A DNA stretch of 64,000 bases from Paraburkholderia bonniea (GTDB lineage Bacteria; Pseudomonadota; Gammaproteobacteria; Burkholderiales; Burkholderiaceae), in assembly GCF_009455625.1 (NCBI RefSeq), contig NZ_QPEQ01000001.1:2170001-2234000 (forward strand), in the 5' to 3' direction. A model generated the notes under the pieces. It saw only the letters and a list, made by a program, of their open reading frames with translations, had not been told where the DNA came from and ran no database searches. Position numbers and translations under genes: made by a program. Shown here piece after piece: positions 1-8,795 of this stretch (positions are counted from its first letter, which is position 1; each line of letters begins with the position of its first letter).

Positions 1-2
1 GT

Positions 3-347
3 GCGCAACCTTCGGGTGCTCCGGCAACCGGGGGGGCCAGTGGTTCGGCTAATGCAGGCAATCCCGCTGCCGAGTTGCCTTCGACAGTGATCGCGCTGGT
101 CGGCGACGTAATAAAACTGCTGTCCGAGCTGAAAGCCCTGCATAACTCGCACGCGGGCGGTGCCAGCGGCACGCCCACTTCAGGCGGAACCCCAAGCCCG
201 AATAGCGGCACGAATAACGCGCCTGCGGCCAGCAGCTTCGCGGCCAAGCATCCGCACATCCAGGCCTTGTTCAACCTGCTGACAAAACTCGCGCCGATGA
301 TCATGCAATTCATCAAGCCACTCGCGCCGTTAGCACTGGCGCTGTAA
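3..347 (+). CDS. Partial Gly/Ala/Ser/Asn-rich protein, harpin-like candidate (C-terminal part)
   Basis: The frame is open to the left window edge, so only the last 114 residues are visible. Two low-complexity linkers rich in Gly, Ser, Ala, Pro, Thr and Asn alternate with two amphipathic or hydrophobic segments: one with the motif VIALVGDVIKLLSEL, and a C-terminal one ending in a hydrophobic run (PLAPLALAL). No Cys or Trp is visible. This composition and the position beside a Hrp-type T3SS resemble harpins, the heat-stable glycine-rich secreted proteins of Hrp systems. I do not recognise a specific family. It is convergent with sctC. Confidence 0.45.
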   Translation, partial: AQPSGAPATGGASGSANAGNPAAELPSTVIALVGDVIKLLSELKALHNSHAGGASGTPTSGGTPSPNSGTNNAPAASSFAAKHPHIQALFNLLTKLAPMIMQFIKPLAPLALAL

Positions 348-805
348 CCCTCGCGGCATATGTCACGCCTGGCCACACCGGCTGCATCTGCCTTATCTGT
401 GTCTGTGATATCCGCCGTACGGACCACCGGCGCCGGCTGAAAAGTGAGCGCGTGGGTGCCTGGAAGCCGGGCTGCCCGCTCTCACTGGCTCCGCTCAGCC
501 GTTGCCGCGCACCGTGCGGTGAATGGCACAAATAAGAGAAAGCAGAACGCAGATGACCCGGAGCAGGCGTGGCATCTGCAACGTTTGTGTTGTCTGTGTT
601 GTCTGCGCGCTGGCTCAGCAGCGCGCACGCACACACCCAAGTGCTACTTCACCCCTCGTGTACCGCGCGAAGCTCCGCGCTCGTGCTCATGGCCGTCCAC
701 CGTGCGGTGCAGCCAAACGCAGATAACCCGCCGTTACTGACGTAGCACCCTCAACGCCTGCGCTGTCTGCACGCTAACCTAGCAACCCGCACACACACCC
801 AAGCG
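348..805. other. Intergenic region between convergent genes; no convincing gene
   Basis: The stretch lies between the harpin-like gene and the end of sctC. Both strands have short open frames, but none has a ribosome binding site or recognisable protein. Most of it is explained by an old, decayed duplication of the sctC 3' end (see the repeat entry). Confidence 0.5.
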
Positions 806-831
806 CTACTTCATCCCCTCCTGTGCCGCGA
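511..831. repeat. Degenerate tandem duplication overlapping the sctC 3' end
   Basis: Copy A (about 511-668) and copy B (about 697-831) share ordered blocks: CACCGTGCGGTG, CGCAGAT(G/A)ACCCG, GTCTGC(G/A)CGCT, and a longer block of about 37 nt starting CACACACCCAAG. Copy B runs into the last codons of sctC, so copy A looks like a decayed duplicate of the end of that gene. Spacing between blocks differs between copies, so indels have accumulated. Confidence 0.5.
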
Positions 832-2725
832 CACTCGCTGGCACCGCGCGAAACGCCGCACCCGCACTCGCCGCCTCCCCCACGCCCGCCGACAAAATCC
901 GTGGTGTCAGCAAAAAAAGCCGCTGCATCCGATGGCCTCGGCTATGACGAAAACGAAACAGCGCACCGAGCACGGGAATCTTCGAGAGCAACGGCAATGC
1001 CGTTTCCTCATGATCGTTCTGGTCCACCGAATATCCGGCAATCAGCAAGCTCTCACCTTCGCGGATCAAGGCCTGGGTATCAATCGTGCTGCTGTCGACA
1101 ATCGGCAAGAGGCCCACTTTCTGCTCGCTGAGACGGCCGTCTTCGATATGCATGTCCATGCGAATCTGCCGCTGCTCAGGCGTGGTGACAATCATCGGCA
1201 ACACCCGCAGCGACACCCCTGCCGACACGCTGTAGAGATCACTCGACTGATAGCCCCCTACCTGGACGTAGAACGTCTGTTTGTTCTCCATCACCGCTTC
1301 GAGGTTATCCAGCGTCTCCACTTTGGGGCTGGCGATGATGCGCGCCTGGTCGCTCTGCTGCAGCACGCTGATGCGGCTCAGCAAATAGCGGCCTGAGCTG
1401 CCAATCACGGCCGTCAGCACGCCACCGGGGGTGGCCGGCAGCATGCCTGGCGACGCGTCACGCTCGCCGTCACGATCACCTTCACGCCCGCGCTCGCGGC
1501 CGGTGCCGCTCGTGCCATTCAGATGGCTGCTATGCACTTGCCAGTCGACACCCAGTTCCTGCAACGCGTTATCCGTGATCTCAATGATGCTGGCGTCGAT
1601 CTCCAGAATCCCGGGCCGTAAATCCAGTGAATGGATCAGCGTGCCAAACGCGCTCATGTTTTCAGCACGGTCGCGGATCAGCACCGAATTGCTGCGCGAA
1701 TCAGCCTCAATCGTCGGCCCAGGCGGTGGCACGTCACCCGCCGCGGCCGCGCCGCCTGAGCCCGCCATCGCCCCGGCAGCGAAACCACGCGCCATGCCGC
1801 TCACGCCTGTGGCCCCAACGGCCTGGCTGTCCTCTGACGCACCATCAAAGCGCCCCGGCAAGGGAGCCATCAGGCCCGCCCCGCCCTCGCCGCTCATGCC
1901 GGAGCCGGAGAACCCGGCGAACCCTGGCAGCGGCGCGGGGCCACTGCCGCCCTCACGCTGCACCCCATTCATCACGCCACGCGCTTCCTGGCTGCGCACA
2001 TCGGGCAAACGGTAAGCCGCTCGCTCCGGCGGCATCGGGTCCGCCGTCACCGGATTGCTCTGGCCATACAGACTGCGCAGCACCGTCGCCACGCCGCGCA
2101 CGGTCACCGCGCGGCCGTTGACCGTGAGACTGCGGTCGGTCGCCCAGGCATAGCGCAACGGAAAACGTTGCGCCACCACCTGGGAACCCGGCAGCGCGTC
2201 ATGGTCGAGCATCGCCGCCACGCTGGTCACCAATTCGACAAAACGCGGCGGCCCGGACACCAGCACCGTGCGCGATGGCGCGTCGTAGCGCACTGGAAAA
2301 CGCGGGTCTTCGATCTGCAAACGGCGCAACGCACCACGCAAAGCCTCGACGCTGGCATGCGCCAAACCCACGGTGGCACTACGCGCCTCGTTCGCGCCAG
2401 CGATACGCAGCACCGCGCCGTCGTAATACCAAAGCACACCGAACGAGCTGGCCATCTGCTCCAGAAAGAGCTGCGGGCTGGACGAAAAACTACCGGAGAC
2501 GGTGCCTTCAACGTTCGGCGAAATCCATGTCATCAGATGCTGGCTGGCGCTGAAATCGCGCAGCACATCTTTCAGATCTTTATGGTCGGCCACGTAGTCG
2601 AAACGGCTGTTTTGCCAGATCACTGGCGCGGCCCGCAAGGCCGGGCTGCACAAGCCCGCGAGCGCCACACCCAGCAACGCAGGCAAGGCCCGGCGGGCAA
2701 CGGAGAGCGGAAAAAATATCGTCAT
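806..2725 (-). CDS. sctC: Type III secretion outer-membrane secretin SctC (HrcC)
   Basis: SctC forms the outer-membrane secretin ring through which T3SS substrates leave the periplasm. From the chosen ATG at 2725 the protein has 639 residues and starts with a signal peptide (MTIFFPLS, a hydrophobic stretch, cleavage after an ALRA-like site). A frame to 2764 exists but would put 13 extra residues before the signal. N-terminal N0/N1-type domains follow, then a long Gly/Ala/Pro linker, an Arg/Asp/Glu-rich insertion, and the C-terminal secretin core with ASPKVETLDN and VGLLPIVDSS. It is the last gene of the minus-strand group, downstream of hrpB, matching the end position of hrcC in Hrp2 clusters. 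Confidence 0.93.
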   Translation of the reverse strand: MTIFFPLSVARRALPALLGVALAGLCSPALRAAPVIWQNSRFDYVADHKDLKDVLRDFSASQHLMTWISPNVEGTVSGSFSSSPQLFLEQMASSFGVLWYYDGAVLRIAGANEARSATVGLAHASVEALRGALRRLQIEDPRFPVRYDAPSRTVLVSGPPRFVELVTSVAAMLDHDALPGSQVVAQRFPLRYAWATDRSLTVNGRAVTVRGVATVLRSLYGQSNPVTADPMPPERAAYRLPDVRSQEARGVMNGVQREGGSGPAPLPGFAGFSGSGMSGEGGAGLMAPLPGRFDGASEDSQAVGATGVSGMARGFAAGAMAGSGGAAAAGDVPPPGPTIEADSRSNSVLIRDRAENMSAFGTLIHSLDLRPGILEIDASIIEITDNALQELGVDWQVHSSHLNGTSGTGRERGREGDRDGERDASPGMLPATPGGVLTAVIGSSGRYLLSRISVLQQSDQARIIASPKVETLDNLEAVMENKQTFYVQVGGYQSSDLYSVSAGVSLRVLPMIVTTPEQRQIRMDMHIEDGRLSEQKVGLLPIVDSSTIDTQALIREGESLLIAGYSVDQNDHEETALPLLSKIPVLGALFRFRHSRGHRMQRLFLLTPRILSAGVGEAASAGAAFRAVPASVAAQEGMK

Positions 2726-2974
2726 GAAGCGCGGCAGATCAGAAAACGCCAGGCGTCGAGGCACAAACGCATGGCTGGAGGCATGAGTGCTGATGGCATG
2801 GGCACTGGGGTATGGACGCTAGAGGTATGGGCATTGAAGTGTCAGCACTGGGGTAGCAGCACTGGGGTACCAAGCACCGCAACACCAGCGCCAAGGAATC
2901 AAAGCACGAACCCGGCATGCCAGGACAGGGCAGAGCGAAACCGAACCAAACACCCTGCCTGGGACGAGCCGTGC

Positions 2975-4408
2975 TTATTGGCCAAGCGTTTCAGAAGGCG
3001 ATTCGTTGAACTGCTTGCGATACCCCTTGGCGAATGCCGAGCGGCTTTTAACCCCCCAACGGCTAGCGGTATCGAAGATCGAGGTATCGGCACAATCGTC
3101 ACTCAGCAAATCATCGCGGATGCCATCGAGACGCAGACGCCGCACCAGGCTACCTGGCGACATACCCAGCGAGCGCTTGAACGTAAGTTGCAACGCGCGC
3201 TCGGTGACATCGATTTGCGCGGCGATTTCACGCGTGCTCAGATCGCTGCGCTCCAGGTTGTCGATGATGTAGCGATATGCGCGGCGATACTTCGGCGGCA
3301 AACGCGCGGAGATATCGTCGGCGGGCGCAGCCTGGTGGCTCTGGCGCTGCGACGGCCCCAGCGCTTCGTGGCGCAGACAGCGCAGCGCTTCGGAGGCGTA
3401 GTTCGAATACAGCTTGAGCGCTTGCACCGAATCCCCCTGACGCGAGGCCACCTTGGCGGCGCAGTACAGGTAGTCGAAATTGCAGCGCCGCGCGTGCAGA
3501 TCAGTCTCAGCACAACCGAGTTTGGCCAGCACGTTATGGGCCAGTTCATCGTGTCCGCCCGCCAGCGCAGCCAGCAACAAATCGAGCCGGGCCAGAAAGG
3601 TTTGTGCCGGGCCGATTGCGCCAGGCGCGGGATGCAGCAGCGTGAGCAGCACCGCAGGCGCAGGCAATTCGCCTTGCGCCAGTTGCGCCAGACGCGTCAG
3701 ATAAGCATGACGTTCAGCCAGCAACGGCGGCAAGCTGGCCATATCTGGCGCGCTGAGTTGCCGCGTCAGCGCGGCCCGGTCGGTTGCGCTACACATCGTC
3801 AACGCCAGCGCCGAGCGCCAGAACGCGTGATCGCTCAAAGCGGTGGCATGACGGATTTGCAACTGCACGTCGAACTCACGCGCCAGCAACCCCACTACCT
3901 GACGCCAAAGGTGTTCCTCATGAGCCTCAGCGAGTTGCGCCGCGCGCAACAGCGTCGCATCGGCCTCCCCCTGGCGCCCCACCTGGTGATGCGCCAGCGC
4001 CAGCCCGACGAGCGCCTCAAGCGTGTCAGCAGGACTAGCCTGACGCTCACTCGCCATCCGCGCGAAACACTTCGCCATCGCCCCATAACGCTCACGCACC
4101 ATCAATTGCCAGCCGGTATTGCGGCACGACAGACTACGCAAACGCAGGTCATCGCCCACCACGCGTTTTTGCGCACGGCGGTATAGCTCTTCGGCATCCT
4201 GGTCCGCGCCCAACAGCAACGACACATCGGCCGCCGCCACCAGCCGCACATCGTCTTGCGCCTCGAACTTGCGGCTACGCTCCAGCACATCGTCAACCAG
4301 GCAATACGCACGCTGCGGCTCGCCATCGAGCATCGCCTGACAAAAATCCGGCAACCGCCGACGTAACGCCAGCCCTGACGACAACGCGAAATAAACCCCT
4401 GAGAACAT
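2975..4408 (-). CDS. hrpB: HrpB-type AraC-family transcriptional activator of the T3SS
   Basis: This 477-residue regulator has a C-terminal AraC/XylS DNA-binding domain (about residues 370-477) with two helix-turn-helices: STREIAAQIDVTERALQLTF and a second one before FNESPSETLGQ. The long N-terminal part is helical and TPR-like, as in Ralstonia HrpB, which to my recollection has the same length. HrpB/HrpX proteins activate hrp operons and effector genes that carry PIP/hrpII boxes, and such boxes are present at 11887-11950. It lies between sctT and sctC on the same strand. A 13-bp tandem repeat sits about 160 bp upstream of its start. Confidence 0.9.
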   Translation of the reverse strand: MFSGVYFALSSGLALRRRLPDFCQAMLDGEPQRAYCLVDDVLERSRKFEAQDDVRLVAAADVSLLLGADQDAEELYRRAQKRVVGDDLRLRSLSCRNTGWQLMVRERYGAMAKCFARMASERQASPADTLEALVGLALAHHQVGRQGEADATLLRAAQLAEAHEEHLWRQVVGLLAREFDVQLQIRHATALSDHAFWRSALALTMCSATDRAALTRQLSAPDMASLPPLLAERHAYLTRLAQLAQGELPAPAVLLTLLHPAPGAIGPAQTFLARLDLLLAALAGGHDELAHNVLAKLGCAETDLHARRCNFDYLYCAAKVASRQGDSVQALKLYSNYASEALRCLRHEALGPSQRQSHQAAPADDISARLPPKYRRAYRYIIDNLERSDLSTREIAAQIDVTERALQLTFKRSLGMSPGSLVRRLRLDGIRDDLLSDDCADTSIFDTASRWGVKSRSAFAKGYRKQFNESPSETLGQ

Positions 4409-4569
4409 GGATCAGCACCTCGGTGAATGCATCCGGCCAACGAGCCGAAGCAAGTACACCGATCATAGGGAGCAGGCGGCACGCAATCTTCAAATACCCG
4501 CGGCGCGATCTACAACAATGCTCACTACAGGGGTGGGAACTACGGATGGCGGGGGGTTGTGTGGGCGGT

Positions 4570-4660
4570 TTTGCGTAGGCCGTTCGCGTAGGCGGTTCGC
4601 GTAGGCCGTTCGCGTAGGCCGTTCGCGTAGGCGGTTCGCGTAGGCAGGTCGCGTATGGCC
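4570..4660. repeat. 13-bp tandem repeat (about 7 copies) upstream of hrpB
   Basis: The unit is TTCGCGTAGGC plus two variable bases (CG, GG or AG). The copies begin near 4570, 4583, 4596, 4609, 4622, 4635 and 4648; the first and last are degenerate. The array lies in the 358-bp gap between sctT and hrpB, so it occupies the 5' region of hrpB. I see no gene in that gap. Confidence 0.9.
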
Positions 4661-4766
4661 GACGAGGAAAATGAACGAAGCGCGATAAGCGATAAGCAAT
4701 GACCGGAGACCGATAACCGGCAAGCGGAACACGTCAGGCCATCAGCACCAGACGGCATATCCAGCG

Positions 4767-5636
4767 TTAGCGCGCTATGGCTGGCGCACCTGAAGACGGC
4801 GCGCTTGAAGAAGACACACCAGGCCCCACCATCCCCGCGCGGAAACCCGCCGCGAACCCTCCGAGCGACACATCGCCCAGCACCTGCGAAGTGAACAGCG
4901 CAATCAGCACGATCAGCATTCCCATCCCGACCAGGCCACGCAGCGGTTGCGACAGCGAAGCCGGCGAAAGCCGGTCAGCGGCATGGGCGATCACGCCAAA
5001 GCCAAGATCAATCAGCACCAGCACCAGCATGAAAGGCGTCGAGAGCCGCGCAATAGCCATCCACATGGTGTCGGCACGGTGCAGCAAAAACGTTTCAGCC
5101 ATTGCCGAGAGCGAAGGAAACAGCGCGTACGGGGGCCACCAGCGAAACGATTCGAACAACGCGGAGAGCAGGAACAGCATGCCGCCGCCGAGATAAAACA
5201 GCGTCACGCTCAGTTGCAGCAGAAGGTTCGACACCGGCGTGCTGGAGTCACCGCGCAACGGGTTGGTCATCTGCACATTGTTGAATCCGGTCAACCCGTC
5301 AATCAGCATGCCAACGCTTTGCGCGACCCAGAACACGGTCGCCGCCGCGTAACCAAACGCCACGCCCAGAAAAGCCTCTTTGCCCGCCAGCAAAAGCAGC
5401 ATCGCGCCGTTCAACGCCTCGAACGGTGCCAGCGGCTGCGCCGCCGCGATGAAGTACGTCAGCAGATACACCACGCCATTGCGTGCCGTGCCGGGCAGCG
5501 CGGTATCGCTAGTGGCCGGTAGCAGCATGAACGCGCACAGGATGCGCACGCCAAACAACAGCAACGCCACGAGCAGACCGTGATAAGCCGCATACCAGCT
5601 CAGCAGGGCCTGCGCCAGAACACGCCAGTCGTCCAT
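4767..5636 (-). CDS. sctT: T3SS export apparatus protein SctT (HrcT)
   Basis: SctT is an inner-membrane component of the export gate, homologous to flagellar FliR. The 289-residue protein is strongly hydrophobic with about six membrane segments and family motifs such as NGVVYLLTYFIAA, GFNNVQMTNPLRGDSS and DLGFGVIAHAADRLSP. It follows sctO by 3 bp, so the two are probably co-translated. The C-terminus ends in a short Ser/Pro/Ala tail. Confidence 0.95.
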   Translation of the reverse strand: MDDWRVLAQALLSWYAAYHGLLVALLLFGVRILCAFMLLPATSDTALPGTARNGVVYLLTYFIAAAQPLAPFEALNGAMLLLLAGKEAFLGVAFGYAAATVFWVAQSVGMLIDGLTGFNNVQMTNPLRGDSSTPVSNLLLQLSVTLFYLGGGMLFLLSALFESFRWWPPYALFPSLSAMAETFLLHRADTMWMAIARLSTPFMLVLVLIDLGFGVIAHAADRLSPASLSQPLRGLVGMGMLIVLIALFTSQVLGDVSLGGFAAGFRAGMVGPGVSSSSAPSSGAPAIAR

Positions 5637-5639
5637 CGG

Positions 5640-6155
5640 CTAGCGCGGTGGCGGCAGCGGCCGCGCGCGCCGTGCCCAGGCGAGATCCAGTGCGTCATCT
5701 TCAGCGCGGCGCTGTGCAAGACGCGCGGCGCGCTGAGTCAGTTGCCGCAGTTGCGCTTCACTCGCATCGCGCCGGGTGTCCGCCTGTACCAGCGCGGCGC
5801 GCGCCGCGGCTAGCGCACGGCGCGGCTCGGCCAGCGCCTCGCTCGCCTCATGACTGCGTCGCAGCGCCTGCTCGCACGCCTGGCGCAACGGCGCACCCAG
5901 CGCGGCGTAACGCAGATACTGAGCGGCGTCGATGGTGCGGCCCGGGCCCAGCAAACGGTTCAGGCGCGCGTCATGCTCAAGCACACGTGCTTGCGTCTGG
6001 GCCAGAACCTGGTGCGCGGCAGCCCACGCCGCTTCGGCTGCGGCGCAAACCTGCTGGGCGCGGCGCAACGCTCGTTCAAGCCGCTCGCGGCTGCGGGCGC
6101 GCGCCGCCAGTAGCCTGCGCCAAGCGTCGATCGTCGCGCTGTTCTGCTCACTCAT
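5640..6155 (-). CDS. sctO: T3SS ATPase-associated stalk protein SctO (HrpB7-like)
   Basis: The 171-residue protein is almost entirely charged helix rich in Ala, Arg, Glu and Gln, as expected for the coiled-coil SctO/YscO/FliJ stalk that sits in the ATPase hexamer. The sequence alone is low in information, and the assignment rests on composition, length and position between sctN and sctT, where Hrp2 clusters carry hrpB7. Its ATG (6153-6155) overlaps the TGA of the upstream repeat ORF as ATGA, so it is probably translationally coupled to that frame. Confidence 0.8.
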   Translation of the reverse strand: MSEQNSATIDAWRRLLAARARSRERLERALRRAQQVCAAAEAAWAAAHQVLAQTQARVLEHDARLNRLLGPGRTIDAAQYLRYAALGAPLRQACEQALRRSHEASEALAEPRRALAAARAALVQADTRRDASEAQLRQLTQRAARLAQRRAEDDALDLAWARRARPLPPPR

Positions 6156-6604
6156 TTCGATTTGCTGTTGAGGTTGTTGTGGTGCGGGTTGTTGTGGTGC
6201 GGGTTGTTTGTGCCGTTGTTTGTGCCGTTGTTTGTGCCGTTGTTTGTGCCGTTGTTTGTGCCGTTGTTTGTGCCGTTGTTTGTGCCGTTGTTTGTGCCGT
6301 TGTTTGTGCCGTTGTTTGTGCCGTTGTTTGTGCCGTTGTTTGTGCCGTTGCTTGTGCCGTTGCTTGTGCCGTTGCTTGTGCCGTTGCTTGTGCCGTTGCT
6401 TGTGCCGTTGCTTGTGCCGTTGCTTGTGCCGTTGCTTGTGCCGTTGCTTGTGCCGTTGCTTGTGCCGTTGCTTGTGCCGTTGCTCATGCCGTTGCTCATG
6501 CCGTTGCTCATGCTGTTGCTCATGCCGTTGCTCATGCCGTTGCTCATGCCGTTGCTCATGCCGTTGCTCATGCCGTTGCTCATGCCGTTGCTCATGCCAC
6601 TCAC
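6152..6604 (-). CDS. Low-complexity ORF of 33 four-residue repeats between sctN and sctO
   Basis: A frame starts at GTG 6604 (overlapping the sctN stop as GTGA) or ATG 6595 and ends with a TGA that overlaps the sctO start as ATGA. It encodes about 150 residues: 10 units of (G/S)MSN, then 11 of GTSN, then 12 of GTNN, then two PHHNN-like units and a tail ending NLNSKSK. The coupled start and stop suggest that ribosomes can traverse it. It may be an expanded intercistronic spacer rather than a functional protein. I know of no family for it, and standard Hrp2 operons lack it. Confidence 0.45.
   Translation of the reverse strand: MSGMSNGMSNGMSNGMSNGMSNGMSNGMSNSMSNGMSNGMSNGTSNGTSNGTSNGTSNGTSNGTSNGTSNGTSNGTSNGTSNGTSNGTNNGTNNGTNNGTNNGTNNGTNNGTNNGTNNGTNNGTNNGTNNGTNNPHHNNPHHNNLNSKSK
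6199..6596. repeat. 12-bp minisatellite, 33 copies, in the sctN-sctO junction
   Basis: The plus-strand unit is CCGTTG(T/C)T(T/C)(G/A)TG. Variants are sorted in blocks: TTTGTG nearest sctO, CTTGTG in the middle, CTCATG nearest sctN, with one point variant (CTGTTG near 6510). This is the signature of slippage or unequal exchange. A second mini-array of two 15-bp units (TTGTTGTGGTGCGGG) adjoins at about 6173-6202. The unit length keeps the reading frame whatever the copy number. Confidence 0.95.
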
Positions 6605-7959
6605 GGCAACGCGAACGCGGTCACGCTCGCGCGCGTCGTGGCTATGTCCGAAATCTCGTCGGTGCGCTGGTTCAGCCACGTTTCTATCCCCCCGTGGCGC
6701 GCAATCGCTTCATCGGCCAGCGCATCGCGTCCCGCCTCGTATTCGCCAATCTGCAGCAGCAAAGCGATCTCCTGATACTTCGCCAGCAACACCCGCATCC
6801 GTGCCGCGCCCGCGCAATGCAACGGCGACGCCACTTGAGGCATCACCCGGCTCAGGCTGCGCAGCACGTCCAGCGCGGGATAGCGGTTGCGCGCGGCAAG
6901 CGTGCGCGACAGCACCAGATGACCATCCAGCAGCCCGCGTACTTCCTCGCTCACCGGATCGTCGGCCTCCTCACCTTCCGCCAGCACCGTGTAAAACGCG
7001 GTGATCGAACCCTGCGAGCCCATCCCAGCCCGCTCCAGCAAACGCGGCAGCTCAGCAAATGCCGACGGCGGATAGCCGCCACGCGCGGGCGGCTCGCCCA
7101 ACGCCAGACCCAGCTCACGCTGAGCCCTGGCGAAGCGCGTCAGCGAATCCATCATCAGCATCACGCGCATGCCCTGATCGCGGAAATATTCAGCCAGCGC
7201 GGTCCCGGTCTGCGCTGCCCTGGCCCGCTCCAGCGCGGAACGCTCAGCCGTGGCGCAGACCACCACGCTGCGCGCGAGACCCGCTGCACCAAGCGTCAAT
7301 TCGATAAATTCACGCACCTCGCGGCCACGCTCGCCAATCAACACGATCACGTTGACATCACACGCCGTGCCGCGCGCCAGCATCCCCAGCAAGGTGCTTT
7401 TGCCAACCCCAGCGGGCGCGAAAATTCCGACGCGCTGACCTTCCCCGATCGTGCTCAAGCCATCAATCGCGCGCACACCGGTGGGCATTGCGGTGTCGAT
7501 CAAGCGGCGCGTCATCGGCTCGGGCGGCACACAGGCCACGGGCCGCCAGCCCTCGTGAGGCACCTCACCCAAGCCATCGAGCGGTGCGCCAAAAACATCC
7601 ACAACCCGGCCGAGCAAACCCGGCCCAACCGGCACGGCCACCAGCCGCCCCAAACCCGCCACCCGCGTCACACGCGACAGGCCCGCGACACTGCCAAACG
7701 GCGCCAGCATCACGCACTGATGCGTCAAGCCGACAACTTCAGCGCGTTGCAGCAAGGCCCCGTTGTGGTCATAGAGCTCGCATAGCTCACCGAGCATCGC
7801 ATCGAGCCCGCCGACTTTGAGCAAAGTACCCATGGCTTCAACGACCTTGCCATGACGCACCGGGGCTATGCGCTGGGCTAGCGTGCTTTCCAGACGGTCG
7901 AGCCAGGTGGTAAGTGGTGCGGGTATGGGGGTGCTGCTCAGGCTAGGCGTGGGCAGCAT
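6601..7959 (-). CDS. sctN: T3SS ATPase SctN (HrcN)
   Basis: SctN is the cytoplasmic hexameric ATPase that releases chaperones and unfolds substrates. The 452-residue protein has a Walker A motif [11 protein letters not shown] near residues 180-190, a catalytic region with [11 protein letters not shown], Walker [17 protein letters not shown], and the family sequence [19 protein letters not shown]. Its start overlaps the sctL stop as ATGA, so the two are coupled. The stop abuts the repeat ORF. Confidence 0.97.
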   Translation of the reverse strand: MLPTPSLSSTPIPAPLTTWLDRLESTLAQRIAPVRHGKVVEAMGTLLKVGGLDAMLGELCELYDHNGALLQRAEVVGLTHQCVMLAPFGSVAGLSRVTRVAGLGRLVAVPVGPGLLGRVVDVFGAPLDGLGEVPHEGWRPVACVPPEPMTRRLIDTAMPTGVRAIDGLSTIGEGQRVGIFAPAGVGKSTLLGMLARGTACDVNVIVLIGERGREVREFIELTLGAAGLARSVVVCATAERSALERARAAQTGTALAEYFRDQGMRVMLMMDSLTRFARAQRELGLALGEPPARGGYPPSAFAELPRLLERAGMGSQGSITAFYTVLAEGEEADDPVSEEVRGLLDGHLVLSRTLAARNRYPALDVLRSLSRVMPQVASPLHCAGAARMRVLLAKYQEIALLLQIGEYEAGRDALADEAIARHGGIETWLNQRTDEISDIATTRASVTAFALP

Positions 7960-8795
7960 CAGCGGGCTTCCCCTGGTCGGACTGGGCGTGCTGGGGTGTT
8001 GGTGTTTGCGCTGGTGTTTGCGCTGGTGTTTGCGCCGGTGTTTGCGCCGGTGTTTGCATTGGCATTAGCGTGCGCACTGAAATTAACGTCCAAAGCACTG
8101 ACGTCCAGCGCAGCAGCACCAACACCAGCCCCCCCATCCAGCGCCTGGGCCAGCGCACTTAGCTGCGTTTCAAGGCTTGCTTCCAGCACGCCGTGATCCC
8201 ACTCGCAGACACAGGTTCCAGGGCTCAGCGCGGCATCGGCCTGCACGCGCGGCCGAAGCCGCCAACGCTGCGCCGCGCTCACCTGAGCAAATGCCGTGGC
8301 AGCCTGGGCCAGATCCTCGGGGGCAACCGTGACGCCAAGCCATGACATCTCCTCCAGATGACGCTCGACGCTATGCGCAACGTGCGCGAACACCGCTTCA
8401 CGAGAGACCTCGCCCACCATCCGTTCCACCGTCTGCTGGATGATCTGCGCGATCCGTGGCTGCACGCTCTCTAGTGCTGCCTGCTCCGCCAGAACGTGCC
8501 GCAACCGCGCCGCATGTTCCTGGCGCAGCGCACGCTTGAGCCCTACCTCATAGCCCCGCCGCATGCTGTTGTGATAGTCGCTTTCAGCCCGCTCCAGCAC
8601 ACACGCCGCCTGCCAGTGAGCGTGACGCAACAGGGCATCGGCCTCACGCCGCGCCTGTTCGCGCTGCGCCGCTGCCATCTGCTCTGCTTGCTGCACCAAC
8701 TGGTCACCTTGTTCCAGTTGAAGCCATTCGGGCGCACGCACCACGTCGTTCACCAGCGCCACGCTGGCATGTGCGGCTCTTAGCCAGATAACCAT
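7959..8795 (-). CDS. sctL: T3SS ATPase regulator SctL (HrpB5-like)
   Basis: SctL is the FliH-like stator that links the ATPase to the sorting platform. The 278-residue protein has the expected layout: a short N-terminus ([16 protein letters not shown]), a long Ala/Gln/Glu/Arg coiled coil with [21 protein letters not shown], and a globular C-terminal domain (about residues 110-220). An extra low-complexity tail of repeating [11 protein letters not shown] units encoded by a 12-bp array is unlike family members I know. Its start lies 16 bp inside the sctK end, and its stop overlaps the sctN start. Confidence 0.88.
   Translation of the reverse strand: MVIWLRAAHASVALVNDVVRAPEWLQLEQGDQLVQQAEQMAAAQREQARREADALLRHAHWQAACVLERAESDYHNSMRRGYEVGLKRALRQEHAARLRHVLAEQAALESVQPRIAQIIQQTVERMVGEVSREAVFAHVAHSVERHLEEMSWLGVTVAPEDLAQAATAFAQVSAAQRWRLRPRVQADAALSPGTCVCEWDHGVLEASLETQLSALAQALDGGAGVGAAALDVSALDVNFSAHANANANTGANTGANTSANTSANTNTPARPVRPGEAR
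7995..8060. repeat. 12-bp tandem repeat inside the sctL 3' end
   Basis: About five units of GTGTTTGCGC(T/C)G with variants encode the [12 protein letters not shown] tail of SctL. The repeat is in frame and ends about 35 bp before the sctL stop. Confidence 0.85.

Noticed and set aside
2168..4186. A 672-residue plus-strand open frame
   Set aside because: It is antisense to sctC and hrpB and crosses the gap between them; its Arg/Gln/His-rich composition is that of a high-GC shadow.
4570..4660. TTCG repeats as a PIP/hrpII box array
   Set aside because: TTCG motifs recur every 13 bp; no pair has the needed 15-16 nt spacing.
6162..7785. Long plus-strand frames through the 12-bp array (Cys/Arg/Leu or Val/Cys/Ala repeats)
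   Set aside because: They are antisense to sctN and the repeat, lack ribosome binding sites, and have no plausible protein composition.
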